Source of the DNA: an uncultured Opitutales bacterium
GTDB taxonomy: Bacteria > Verrucomicrobiota > Verrucomicrobiia > Opitutales > UBA2995
Assembly (NCBI GenBank): GCA_937920335.1
Contig: CALGUT010000100.1
Coordinates: 1-6,152 of the forward strand
Direction of reading: 5' to 3'
Length of the DNA stretch: 6,152 nucleotides
Below are positions 1 through 6,152 of the stretch, piece by piece. Under the pieces are notes generated by a model. It saw only the letters and a program-made list of their open reading frames with translations, did no database searches and had not been told where the DNA came from. Each line of letters opens with the position of its first letter. Within the stretch, counting starts at the first letter, position 1. The translations under genes and the position numbers were made by a program.

Positions 1-7
1 AACTCAT
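1..7 (-). CDS. start of a gene running off the left edge (possible sodium/solute symporter)
   Basis: On the minus strand an ATG at 7-5 overlaps the TGA stop of the small membrane protein gene (6-4) in an ATGA arrangement. This is the usual geometry of translationally coupled genes. Only the start codon, one serine codon and one further base are in the window, so the product cannot be read. Small two-helix proteins like the upstream neighbour are commonly followed by a sodium/solute symporter. The identity is therefore inferred from context only. Confidence 0.35.
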
Positions 8-246
8 AACGAGTCCTTCTTCCAAATCGTGCAATACGCCGTCAGGACCACAGCAGCTTCGACTAAAAACCAAAGCACTGCCCAGAAGTAGAGTGCTGGC
101 ATTCCGAAAATAGTACCTCCTTCAGCCGCGTATCCGTTGACGAGGTATATCCCAGGACCAGGGCCCATGATGAGTGCAAATAGAAATACACCGATCAGGA
201 ACCATTTGAGTTTGGATTTAGATCGGTTGGATGCGTTTTCGGTCAT
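4..246 (-). CDS. small two-helix membrane protein, symporter-associated type
   Basis: This is an 80-residue protein with a basic, polar N-terminus (residues 1-14) and two hydrophobic stretches at about 15-34 and 47-74, ending in a short KKD-containing tail. The first helix ends in a GPGPGIYLVNG turn, and the second begins FGMPALYFWAVLW. This resembles the DUF3311-like small proteins encoded just before sodium/solute symporters, though I recognise the pattern rather than a definite family. It probably sits in the inner membrane and may help assemble or modulate a transporter. No clear Shine-Dalgarno precedes the ATG. The gene lies 60 bp downstream of the methyltransferase gene on the same strand and overlaps the next gene by ATGA, so co-transcription is likely. 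An unrelated small membrane protein is the alternative. Confidence 0.75.
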   Translation of the reverse strand: MTENASNRSKSKLKWFLIGVFLFALIMGPGPGIYLVNGYAAEGGTIFGMPALYFWAVLWFLVEAAVVLTAYCTIWKKDSL

Positions 247-306
247 GGGTATTTAGGAGGATGGTCTAATACCTATCCCCTTGTAAATATCCGAAACACC
301 CCGTTT

Positions 307-1332
307 TCAACGACCAAGATACAGATCGCGGCCTTTAACTAGAGATTCCATTTTGCGATTGGCTATCGACCTTTTGAGCATCCAGAAACCGCAGTCGGGG
401 TGCACCCAGCCAATGCGGCCTTCGCCAACGTAACTCGTCGCAATTTCAATACGTTTGGCCACTTCTTCAGGGGATTCGACGTGGTTGACCTTAATGTCGA
501 TGACTCCGATTCCCAGTTTGATTTTCGGATCTATTTCTTTCAACGCTTCGAGATCATTCTCGGGACGATGAGCTAATTCCAAAACCAGGTGGTCGGTTCG
601 CAAGCCGTTTAGAAACTCAATGAGTGCTTTCCAGCCGCCGGCCTGGATCGATTGTCCACCGTAGTTGCCGAAACAGAAGTGGACGGCCTTTTGGCCTTGG
701 ACCTTGTCCAGAATGCGGTTGATAGCTTCTTGAGCAAGGGGTGCATTCTCAGGGCTGCCGGGAACGTTGGCTTCGTCGACCTGAACGCAAGCAGCTGGCA
801 GTTCACTCACTTGGTCAGCCAGAGCATCAGCGATAGCTAGTGTCAGTTCATCCAGATTCCCGTAATGGTTATCAAGAAGGGTTCGGGCCAACATGTATGG
901 ACTGGTCAATGTGAATTTGAGGGGGCCATTCGCAACGGCTGCTGAACGGGAGCACGCTTCCTGTAGATCCAGGGTTCCCTCGCCAACGGGTCCACGAACA
1001 ACACCTGCCGGTTTGAAACGGAAAGCCATTTCCTGTTTCAGTCGAAACGAGCGCGCATCGGTGAGACCTACAGAGGTATCTATACCGCCTAATCGGGAGA
1101 TGAAGTATTCGATCATGCCGTTGGTGTCCGGGTGATTCGTGTCAAAGCGGTAGAGCTCGCCGTCGGTCGGTAAGTCGATGCCGTAGCGTTGCTGAGTATG
1201 GATTACGGTTGCGGTAGCATCTTCAACGGCCTGCTCACTGGGTAAGGCAGCCAACCAATCGATGGGGCTGTAAGAACCAACAGTGGTGGTCAGGATTTCA
1301 GGTGTTTTAGGTAGAGTGGTGGCGTTGCTCAT
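307..1332 (-). CDS. stand-alone MetE C-terminal-type zinc methyltransferase (methionine synthase II-like)
   Basis: This 341-residue protein matches only the catalytic C-terminal barrel of cobalamin-independent methionine synthase (MetE is about 750 residues). Visible landmarks are TTTVGS at 15-20, a substrate-pocket VQVDEAN at 183-189, HFC (H218, C220), E252 in LVLELAH, and C314 in WVHPDCGF. His, Cys, Glu and Cys correspond by spacing to the four MetE zinc ligands, so a thiol-activating zinc site is expected. Such short homologues may methylate homocysteine or act on other thiols or methyl donors. The usual DEP motif reads DEA here, so methionine synthesis should not be assumed. I chose the ATG at 1332 because family homology begins just after it and GAAGA lies about six bases upstream. 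An in-frame ATG at 1401 would add 23 basic residues and has GAGGA ten bases upstream. The protein is probably cytoplasmic and lies downstream of the enolase-superfamily gene. Confidence 0.85.
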   Translation of the reverse strand: MSNATTLPKTPEILTTTVGSYSPIDWLAALPSEQAVEDATATVIHTQQRYGIDLPTDGELYRFDTNHPDTNGMIEYFISRLGGIDTSVGLTDARSFRLKQEMAFRFKPAGVVRGPVGEGTLDLQEACSRSAAVANGPLKFTLTSPYMLARTLLDNHYGNLDELTLAIADALADQVSELPAACVQVDEANVPGSPENAPLAQEAINRILDKVQGQKAVHFCFGNYGGQSIQAGGWKALIEFLNGLRTDHLVLELAHRPENDLEALKEIDPKIKLGIGVIDIKVNHVESPEEVAKRIEIATSYVGEGRIGWVHPDCGFWMLKRSIANRKMESLVKGRDLYLGR

Positions 1333-1448
1333 AGGGTTTCTTCGTGATTTAATGGCTGTCCGTGGGTCGGCTTTTTTTACCGAGTGAAATAAAAGAGTCA
1401 TTATCGCAAGTTCCTCGTATTAATCAATTCTCAGTTCGGGTAATAAGC

Positions 1449-1465
1449 ATTTGTAGATCGGGCAA
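1449..1465 (-). promoter_or_regulatory. copy 1 of a shared 17-bp element upstream of the methyltransferase gene
   Basis: Read on the minus strand this is TTGCCCGATCTACAAAT. It matches the element at 2979-2995 (ATGCCCGATCTGCCAAT) at 14 of 17 positions, including ten in a row. Both copies lie in gaps upstream of leftward genes and have the same orientation, and both are followed by a TTATT run. It could be an operator for the AraC-family protein encoded at 3020-3838. That role is inferred. Confidence 0.4.
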
Positions 1466-1521
1466 TATGGCAGTCGAGGAGAAATTCGAGGAACGGGTTT
1501 TTATCTAATCGGATTTGAGGC

Positions 1522-2913
1522 TCATAGGAGACTTTTGTCTACGCCAAATGGCATATCCAGTAGTTCGCTTACGTCCAATCGGCCCTGTTGAACATCCAGG
1601 CGTACATAGTCATCTTGCGGAGCGTAGAGCTTTGGGAAACTCTGGATTGCCTGATCTTGTATAGTCTCACTGAAGATTGACAGCCCCTTGAAGTAATGAT
1701 GGCCGTTCCGCTCGACACTCGCATTGCCCAGAACAGCTTGGACTACCAAGTCTTGGTGATTTGCGATCGGTCCGATATTGGCCAGATCTTCGCCGCTCAT
1801 GAGGTACATTTCGCTGCCTGCCTGTTGATTCCGGTAATTTATGGTCGCTCGATTTATGATTCCTTTGAAAATTCCTTTGCAGTTTTTGTGGCTAGTTCCG
1901 CTGTAGCCAAGCTCAAGGGCTCGAGTCATCGATTCCAGGGTCGAATCCGATTCGTCGATGATTATTGGCGGCGCGTCAGCCCAAGTCTTCAACGCCGGCC
2001 CAATCTCTTCGGATAACGCGACGCTTCGGTGAAATGGCTGCTCCACAAATATAAGGCGCTCAAAGAATGCTTTCATCGCCTCGCTTTGCTGGAGGGCGTT
2101 CCAAAAGAGGCGGAATGTGTCCACATCCTTGAATTGTTCGTTTCCATCGAGTGTAAACCCGAAGTCCTCGAGATGGAGCTTGGTGAAGAGCTTTTCTATG
2201 GATTCCAGGCGTTCGATATCCTGATCGAGCTTACCGTTTACTTTAATTTTGAAGTGTTTAACGCCATAAAAACGGATGCAGGCTTCCAGTGATTGGGGAA
2301 GCCCGTCGTAGATACGATCTGCTTCGATTATATCGTTTTCCGATAGTGGGTCCGCCATGCCTACCGTGTGTCTCACAATGATCGAATTCAGCGGGGCTGG
2401 AAGCAGGTCCTTGAGGTCAATTCCTTCCAGTTCCGGTCGTAACGCTGTCCACCGTATACCGAATTGGTTGGTGTGAAGTAGTTCCGCGAAAGTCTTCTTT
2501 TGGTGTCTGCAGTAGGCATCAATTAATGCACGTTCGACTAATGAGGTGCCAAAATGAGCGAGCAGAGGCGGAATATTGTTTTCTAGGGCCCAGGCGTCTT
2601 GTTTTTGGTAAAGCGTGTACCAAAAATTGAATACAGAGCTCGCCGAAATTGACTGTGCGTGTTTGCCGGCTTTCTCAATGACCGTTAACATGTCCTCTAT
2701 TTCTTCAAGTGGATCTTTGTCCGGATCTTTGGTAAACCATTTGGGAGGCAAGTGATCTGCTGAGATGCCTGATTGCGTGTCTCCATCGAAACGGGCCTTT
2801 ATGTGAACGAAGAGATGAGGCAAGTGTGTCATCGTTGCGATACCGTATTTGAATGGCATGCGTGTGGAGATGTTATGCCGCTCCAAACGAAAAGATGGGA
2901 TCTGTATTTCCAT
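1522..2913 (-). CDS. enolase-superfamily enzyme (mandelate racemase / muconate lactonizing-like)
   Basis: This 463-residue protein has an N-terminal capping domain (about 1-180) and a C-terminal barrel carrying the superfamily catalytic set. The set is K222-I-K224 in HFKIKVNG, D256 in FTLDGNEQF, E291 in IFVEQPFHR, D320/E321 in IIIDESDST, and lysines 343 and 346 in SHKNCKGIF. D256, E291 and D320 or E321 fit the magnesium ligands. Lysines on both sides of the barrel resemble the muconate lactonizing/dipeptide epimerase arrangement rather than enolase itself. Family members abstract a proton next to a carboxylate and then racemise, cycloisomerise or dehydrate. Which of these happens here cannot be read. 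The protein is longer than the usual 350-400 residues, mostly through insertions in the capping domain (about 40-110) and a long C-terminal tail. It diverges from an AraC-type regulator and precedes the methyltransferase gene by about 120 bp (to the 1401 start). No strong Shine-Dalgarno is visible at the ATG. Confidence 0.88.
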   Translation of the reverse strand: MEIQIPSFRLERHNISTRMPFKYGIATMTHLPHLFVHIKARFDGDTQSGISADHLPPKWFTKDPDKDPLEEIEDMLTVIEKAGKHAQSISASSVFNFWYTLYQKQDAWALENNIPPLLAHFGTSLVERALIDAYCRHQKKTFAELLHTNQFGIRWTALRPELEGIDLKDLLPAPLNSIIVRHTVGMADPLSENDIIEADRIYDGLPQSLEACIRFYGVKHFKIKVNGKLDQDIERLESIEKLFTKLHLEDFGFTLDGNEQFKDVDTFRLFWNALQQSEAMKAFFERLIFVEQPFHRSVALSEEIGPALKTWADAPPIIIDESDSTLESMTRALELGYSGTSHKNCKGIFKGIINRATINYRNQQAGSEMYLMSGEDLANIGPIANHQDLVVQAVLGNASVERNGHHYFKGLSIFSETIQDQAIQSFPKLYAPQDDYVRLDVQQGRLDVSELLDMPFGVDKSLL

Positions 2914-2951
2914 GAGTAATTACCGTCTAAGGAACGAATCAGTTATTCAAG

Positions 2952-2980
2952 TTGTTAACATAGATGGGTTGGAATAATAT
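2952..2980 (+). promoter_or_regulatory. candidate sigma-70 promoter for the araC-type gene
   Basis: TTGTTA at 2952-2957 (four of six to TTGACA) and TAATAT at 2975-2980 (four of six to TATAAT) are separated by exactly 17 bases. AATAAT at 2973-2978 is an alternative -10 with five of six matches but a 15-base spacer. Transcription would start near 2987, giving a leader of about 33 bases before the ATG at 3020. The prediction is from consensus match only. Confidence 0.4.
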
Positions 2981-2995
2981 TGGCAGATCGGGCAT
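2979..2995 (-). promoter_or_regulatory. copy 2 of the shared 17-bp element, between the enolase-superfamily and araC-type genes
   Basis: Read on the minus strand this is ATGCCCGATCTGCCAAT, sharing 14 of 17 bases with the element at 1449-1465. It lies 66-82 bases upstream of the enolase-superfamily start. It also covers the expected transcription start of the rightward araC-type promoter candidate at 2952-2980. A protein bound here could control both divergent genes, as AraC-family proteins often do. Confidence 0.4.
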
Positions 2996-3019
2996 TAGTG
3001 GAGTGTAGTAGTGTGGTAA

Positions 3020-3838
3020 ATGTCGCTCAAACGTCATACTAGCCCGGTAGAGGCGAATTTTCGACCCCATGGCTATGCTCTGTTGGAAAGCCACCACGAG
3101 GAAGATTTTCGAATGGATTGGCGACGGGATCCGTTTCCTAAAATCCTTCTGTTTATTGGTGGGGAAGGGGTCATGGAAACGAGCAGTCATGGTTTCGCAA
3201 TTAGAGCGCCGATGGTCTGTGTCGTTCCTAAAGGGCGAAAACACCGGATCATTGATACGCCTGCAAAGCCGCTCTCGCTTTACGGAATATGTATCCAAAG
3301 TCCCCAGTTTCCTAGTGGCAGTTTACTGAGGTCTGTCTGCAGGGAATTCAGAGTGGTGAACGAATCCCGCAGGATACAGCGTATCGAGTCTTGGTTGCGT
3401 GAACTCCTTGCAGAGGAACGGCTGCAACAGAAAGATTTTGAGGATGCGCAGGTCTGTCTGATCACCTCTATTATTCTGGAACTCTCACGAACTCCCAGAA
3501 ATGATGCGGTGCAGATTTCGGATTCCACTCATCGGGTTAAGAGTTATGCCGATGCGCTAGCAAAGGAGTTTTGGAAAAATGAAGACATTGATTCGGTTGC
3601 CCAGACCTTAGGGTTGAGTCGGCGCCGATTCACCCAGTTGTTTCGCGAGATCGTGGGTGAAAGCTGGCAAAAACGAGTTACCCGTTTGAGAATGACCTAT
3701 GCGGCGGACTTGCTCCAGCGGACCTCTCTGTCGATACGATCGATCGCCTTCGAATGCGGCTACCGGGACCTGTCCCATTTCTATCGAGTTTTCAAACAGA
3801 TGCATGGAATGAGTCCCGGGCAGTATCGGGCTGGTTGA
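3020..3838 (+). CDS. AraC-family transcriptional regulator
   Basis: This 272-residue protein has a cupin-like N-terminal sensor half (about 20-95, with a KILLFIGGEG strand and VVPKGRKHRI turn). A helical linker (about 105-160) follows, then an AraC/XylS DNA-binding domain (about 172-272). The domain has two helix-turn-helix units: DSVAQTLGLSRRRFTQLFRE at 191-210, and a second around 236-258 containing IAFECGYRDLSHFYRVFK. It ends in the typical MSPGQYR signature. It likely binds a small effector and activates the divergent enolase-superfamily gene and the genes beyond it. This fits the shared element found in both gaps. The ATG at 3020 directly follows an in-frame TAA. The nearest GGAG (3000-3003) is too far away to be a good ribosome site, so translation may be weak or near-leaderless. 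Effector identity is not readable. Confidence 0.92.
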   Translation: MSLKRHTSPVEANFRPHGYALLESHHEEDFRMDWRRDPFPKILLFIGGEGVMETSSHGFAIRAPMVCVVPKGRKHRIIDTPAKPLSLYGICIQSPQFPSGSLLRSVCREFRVVNESRRIQRIESWLRELLAEERLQQKDFEDAQVCLITSIILELSRTPRNDAVQISDSTHRVKSYADALAKEFWKNEDIDSVAQTLGLSRRRFTQLFREIVGESWQKRVTRLRMTYAADLLQRTSLSIRSIAFECGYRDLSHFYRVFKQMHGMSPGQYRAG

Positions 3839-4086
3839 AACCGAACCGGTGCCTGTTGTGGCTACTTTCCAGCTCTCATCACTACGTATTGGCTGGAATA
3901 CATTAGTTTTTTGCTAAAATAGAGATCTGCAGTCATCGGTTACCTGTTCCCGGGACTTTCGTCTTGCGGTAGGGATTAAGCAGTTTTCAATGCGCTACAG
4001 TAGATTCCAGTCTCTGTTAATCTATTGCAGTGAACGATTCTTTCTGCGGATCACATTATCCTAATTATCCCATCCATCAAAACTGA
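3839..4086. other. 248-bp intergenic region before the lipoprotein gene
   Basis: No coding sequence is supported here. Apart from the weak stem-loop at 3867-3898, the gap holds a perfect odd palindrome CTACAGTAG at 3995-4003. It also holds an overlapping inverted repeat TAGATT (4001-4006) / AATCTA (4019-4024) with a 12-base loop. TAAAAT at 3915-3920 and CATTAT at 4054-4059 are possible -10 boxes, but neither has a convincing -35 at normal spacing. The promoter of the downstream gene is therefore not resolved. Confidence 0.4.
3867..3912 (+). terminator. weak candidate terminator after the araC-type gene
   Basis: TTCCAGC at 3867-3873 and GCTGGAA at 3892-3898 form a perfect 7-bp stem with an 18-base loop. 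A run of six T follows at 3907-3912, eight bases past the stem. The large loop and the offset T-run make this a poor intrinsic terminator, but it is the best one between 3838 and 4087. Confidence 0.25.
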
Positions 4087-6152
4087 ATGATAGCGGCCAT
4101 TTTTCGTCAGCGAATGAAGCTCAGTGGCCTGCGCTCATTTGATTCAATCGCTCGCTGCATCGTCGGTTTGTTTTGTTTAGTCTGTGTTTTATTAGTTGGC
4201 TGTGGAACAGAAGAGGCAGAATCGAATGTCGATCGGGTGCCATGGGACAATTCACGCCTTCAGGGGACACCAGAACCATCAGCTCCTTATGTTGCTGTAA
4301 AGGCGTATGCTGATTTATTGATCGACCGTCCGGTGGCGATCGAGCTTGAGCCGGGTTCCGGTGACTTGCTAGTGTTGCAGAACTATTTGTGGAGAGAGAA
4401 ACGAAGTGTTCTTAGTCGATTCGACCCAGACAAAGTTGGGAGCGAGCTCGTTCAATTGTTGGACCTGAAGGAAGCTACTTACAGTATAGCCTTTCATCCT
4501 GAGTATAAAAGCAACGGCTTTCTTTATTTAGGGAGCAACGGGCCTGGGGATAAAGGAGAGGACTACTCAAGAATTGTCCGTTATACGGTGAACCGCGAAG
4601 CACCGTATGAGTTACTTGATGATTCTGCTTTTACGATAATTGAGTGGCCGTCTGCTGGTCATAACGGTGCGGCTGTTTGTTTCGGAAACGATGGCATGTT
4701 GTACGTAACGACTGGTGATGGTACAAGTTTGATGGATTTGGATGAGGTGGGTCAAAACCTGGCATCGCTTAAGTCAAAAGTGCTTCGACTGGATGTTGAC
4801 GGTGCGCAACCGGGAAATGCTTATGCGGTGCCGACTGATAATCCATTTGTAGGCATGATAGATGTTCGACCTGAGACGTGGGCTTATGGGCTTAGAAACC
4901 CGTGGCGTATTACCCACGATTCCGAAACAGATCAGATTTGGATAGGTGAAAATGGTCAGGACCTGGTGGAATACGTCCAGCTACTGAAGCGCGGCGCGAA
5001 TTACGGTTGGAGCGCCTATGAAGGAACTCGCTCGTTTTTTCTGGATCGTCTGAGTGGGCCGTCTCCGTTTACTCCACCTACTATCGAACACGATCATTCG
5101 GTGTTTCGTTCGCTCACGGGGGGCTTGGTTTATCGAGGTAGTCGTTTTCCGGAACTAGCAGGTGCCTACATTTATGGCGATTACAGCACAGGCCGAATTT
5201 GGGCGGCCAAGCATGACGGTGAAAACCTATTGTGGAATCGGGAAATCGCCGACACAACGCTAGCTATCACGGGTTTCGGTACTACCTTGGATGGCGATAT
5301 CCTGGTCGCGGATCATGCCGGAAATGCCATTTACAAGTTAGCACCCAACCCGGTTGTTGATCAGGAGGTTAAAACGTTTCCCACGCAGTTAAGTGAAACC
5401 GGTCTATTTGCCTCAGTTTTTGATTTGATTCCAGCCAAAGGTGTGATGCCTTTCGAAATCAATGCGCCAGCGTGGCATGACGGTGCCGAAGCGATTCGAG
5501 CACTCGCATTGCCAGAAAACGCTCAGGCGGAATATCCCGGTGGATCTGCTCATCGGGTAGATTGGCTTTCTTTTAAACTGCCGGATGGCACAGCAGTGTT
5601 GCAGACGCTGTCCAATCCGGAAACGAACCGTCGACTGGAAACCCGTGTGTTGTTGAAACAGGAAAAAGAGTGGGCTGCTTACAGATATCTTTGGAATGAA
5701 ACGCAAGATGATGCTGTTCTAGTACCGAAGGAGGGAGTGGCGACGAAGATAGATGGTCTGAATTGGCAGGTTCCGAGTCGATCGGACTGCCTTGTTTGTC
5801 ATTCCCGTCAGGCTGACTTTGTGTTGAGCCTGACTGCGGCTCAATTGAATCGTGATGTCATTTATGGTGGAGATGTGGTAGATCAAGTAGATTTACTAAA
5901 ACGTATGGGAATATTGAATACTTCATCTCTTAATGATCGACCTTGGAGTATAAAAGCAGAGGTATTTGAGGATAAAACGAAGTTGGTGAATCCATACGAT
6001 CTAAGTAGTCCCATAGATAAGCGTGCGCATGCTTACTTTACGACTAATTGTTCCCACTGCCACCGTCCCAATGGAGGTGGCAACGCAAAGATGGACCTGA
6101 GCCCTTGGATGGAACCTGATGGTCAATACCTTTTCAATGCGATACCTGAGCA
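4087..6152 (+). CDS. lipoprotein with GSDH-like (PQQ sugar dehydrogenase-type) propeller fused to a diheme cytochrome domain; 3' end missing
   Basis: The reading frame is open for 688 codons to the window edge. Residues 1-39 form a lipoprotein signal with lipobox LVGC and Cys39. The ATG at 4087 is the first after an in-frame TGA (4084), and an ATG at 4114 gives a more compact signal (MKLSGLRS). Residues about 70-425 are a glucose/sorbosone dehydrogenase-like propeller: GHNGAAVCFGNDGMLYVTTG with H192 (the family's catalytic histidine position), YGLRNPWR with R270, and VYRG...YIYGDYSTGRIW near 364. From FPTQLSETGLF (431) the protein matches the HNE_0200/SO2930-type cytochrome domain. That domain has CLVCH at 568-572, QLNRDVIYGG, and CSHCHRPNGGG from 655. 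It likely oxidises a sugar or alcohol in the periplasm and passes electrons to its two haems. Roughly 70-100 C-terminal residues should lie beyond the window. The substrate and actual PQQ use are unproven. Confidence 0.88.
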   Translation, partial: MIAAIFRQRMKLSGLRSFDSIARCIVGLFCLVCVLLVGCGTEEAESNVDRVPWDNSRLQGTPEPSAPYVAVKAYADLLIDRPVAIELEPGSGDLLVLQNYLWREKRSVLSRFDPDKVGSELVQLLDLKEATYSIAFHPEYKSNGFLYLGSNGPGDKGEDYSRIVRYTVNREAPYELLDDSAFTIIEWPSAGHNGAAVCFGNDGMLYVTTGDGTSLMDLDEVGQNLASLKSKVLRLDVDGAQPGNAYAVPTDNPFVGMIDVRPETWAYGLRNPWRITHDSETDQIWIGENGQDLVEYVQLLKRGANYGWSAYEGTRSFFLDRLSGPSPFTPPTIEHDHSVFRSLTGGLVYRGSRFPELAGAYIYGDYSTGRIWAAKHDGENLLWNREIADTTLAITGFGTTLDGDILVADHAGNAIYKLAPNPVVDQEVKTFPTQLSETGLFASVFDLIPAKGVMPFEINAPAWHDGAEAIRALALPENAQAEYPGGSAHRVDWLSFKLPDGTAVLQTLSNPETNRRLETRVLLKQEKEWAAYRYLWNETQDDAVLVPKEGVATKIDGLNWQVPSRSDCLVCHSRQADFVLSLTAAQLNRDVIYGGDVVDQVDLLKRMGILNTSSLNDRPWSIKAEVFEDKTKLVNPYDLSSPIDKRAHAYFTTNCSHCHRPNGGGNAKMDLSPWMEPDGQYLFNAIPE

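Noticed and set aside
248..273. GGTATT/AATACC inverted repeat just upstream of the small membrane protein start
   Set aside because: The arms are only six bases with a 14-base loop and no T-run on the minus strand. This is too weak to call a terminator or control hairpin.
609..1135. Short open frames on both strands within the methyltransferase gene
   Set aside because: They are out-of-frame or antisense readings of a conserved coding region with clear zinc-ligand motifs.
1696..2292. Two rightward open frames (1696-2016 and 2029-2292) inside the enolase-superfamily gene
   Set aside because: Both lie antisense to conserved catalytic segments of the enolase-superfamily protein and have no family features of their own.
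2939..3298. 119-residue leftward open frame opposite the start of the araC-type gene
   Set aside because: It overlaps the well-supported AraC-family gene antisense and extends across the intergenic promoter region. Its translation shows no recognisable domain.
3069..3805. Alternate-frame and antisense open frames within the araC-type gene (3069-3329, 3280-3528, 3608-3805)
   Set aside because: They overlap conserved sensor and helix-turn-helix coding sequence and show no domain.
4231..4238. GATCGGG-containing partial match to the shared 17-bp element
   Set aside because: It is a seven-to-eight-base match inside coding sequence without the flanking similarity, consistent with chance.
5413..5706. 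97-residue leftward open frame within the lipoprotein gene
   Set aside because: It is antisense to the conserved cytochrome-domain entry region and lacks any recognisable feature.

Overview
The window looks like a piece of chromosome from a Gram-negative environmental bacterium with moderate GC content. A Verrucomicrobiota or Planctomycetota-type organism is my best guess. The basis is a lipoprotein that fuses a glucose/sorbosone-dehydrogenase-like propeller to a cytochrome domain, a long enolase-superfamily protein, and general protein style. This is inference, not a phylogenetic result. No rRNA, tRNA, CRISPR array, insertion sequence or integrase is visible.

Left part (1-2913, minus strand). 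Four genes read leftward in the order enolase-superfamily enzyme (2913-1522), stand-alone MetE-type zinc methyltransferase (1332-307, possibly from 1401), small two-helix membrane protein (246-4), and a further gene of which only the first seven bases are inside. The last pair overlap by ATGA, which suggests translational coupling. Small membrane proteins of this build often precede a sodium/solute symporter.

Middle (3020-3838, plus strand). A divergently transcribed AraC-family regulator with a cupin-like sensor domain faces the enolase gene across a 106-bp gap. A 17-bp element (14 identities) occurs in that gap and again, in the same orientation, in the gap before the methyltransferase gene. 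This makes a small regulon plausible: the AraC protein would control itself, the enolase gene and the methyltransferase/transport genes. The likely theme is uptake and catabolism of a small organic acid or related compound. The substrate cannot be read from the sequence.

Right part (4087-6152, plus strand). After a 248-bp gap with a weak terminator candidate and a few short palindromes comes a large, incomplete lipoprotein gene. It encodes a GSDH-like beta-propeller followed by a two-haem cytochrome region with CxxCH at 5788-5802 and 6049-6063. It probably oxidises a substrate in the periplasm and passes electrons to its own haems. Nothing in the sequence ties it directly to the left-hand cluster.
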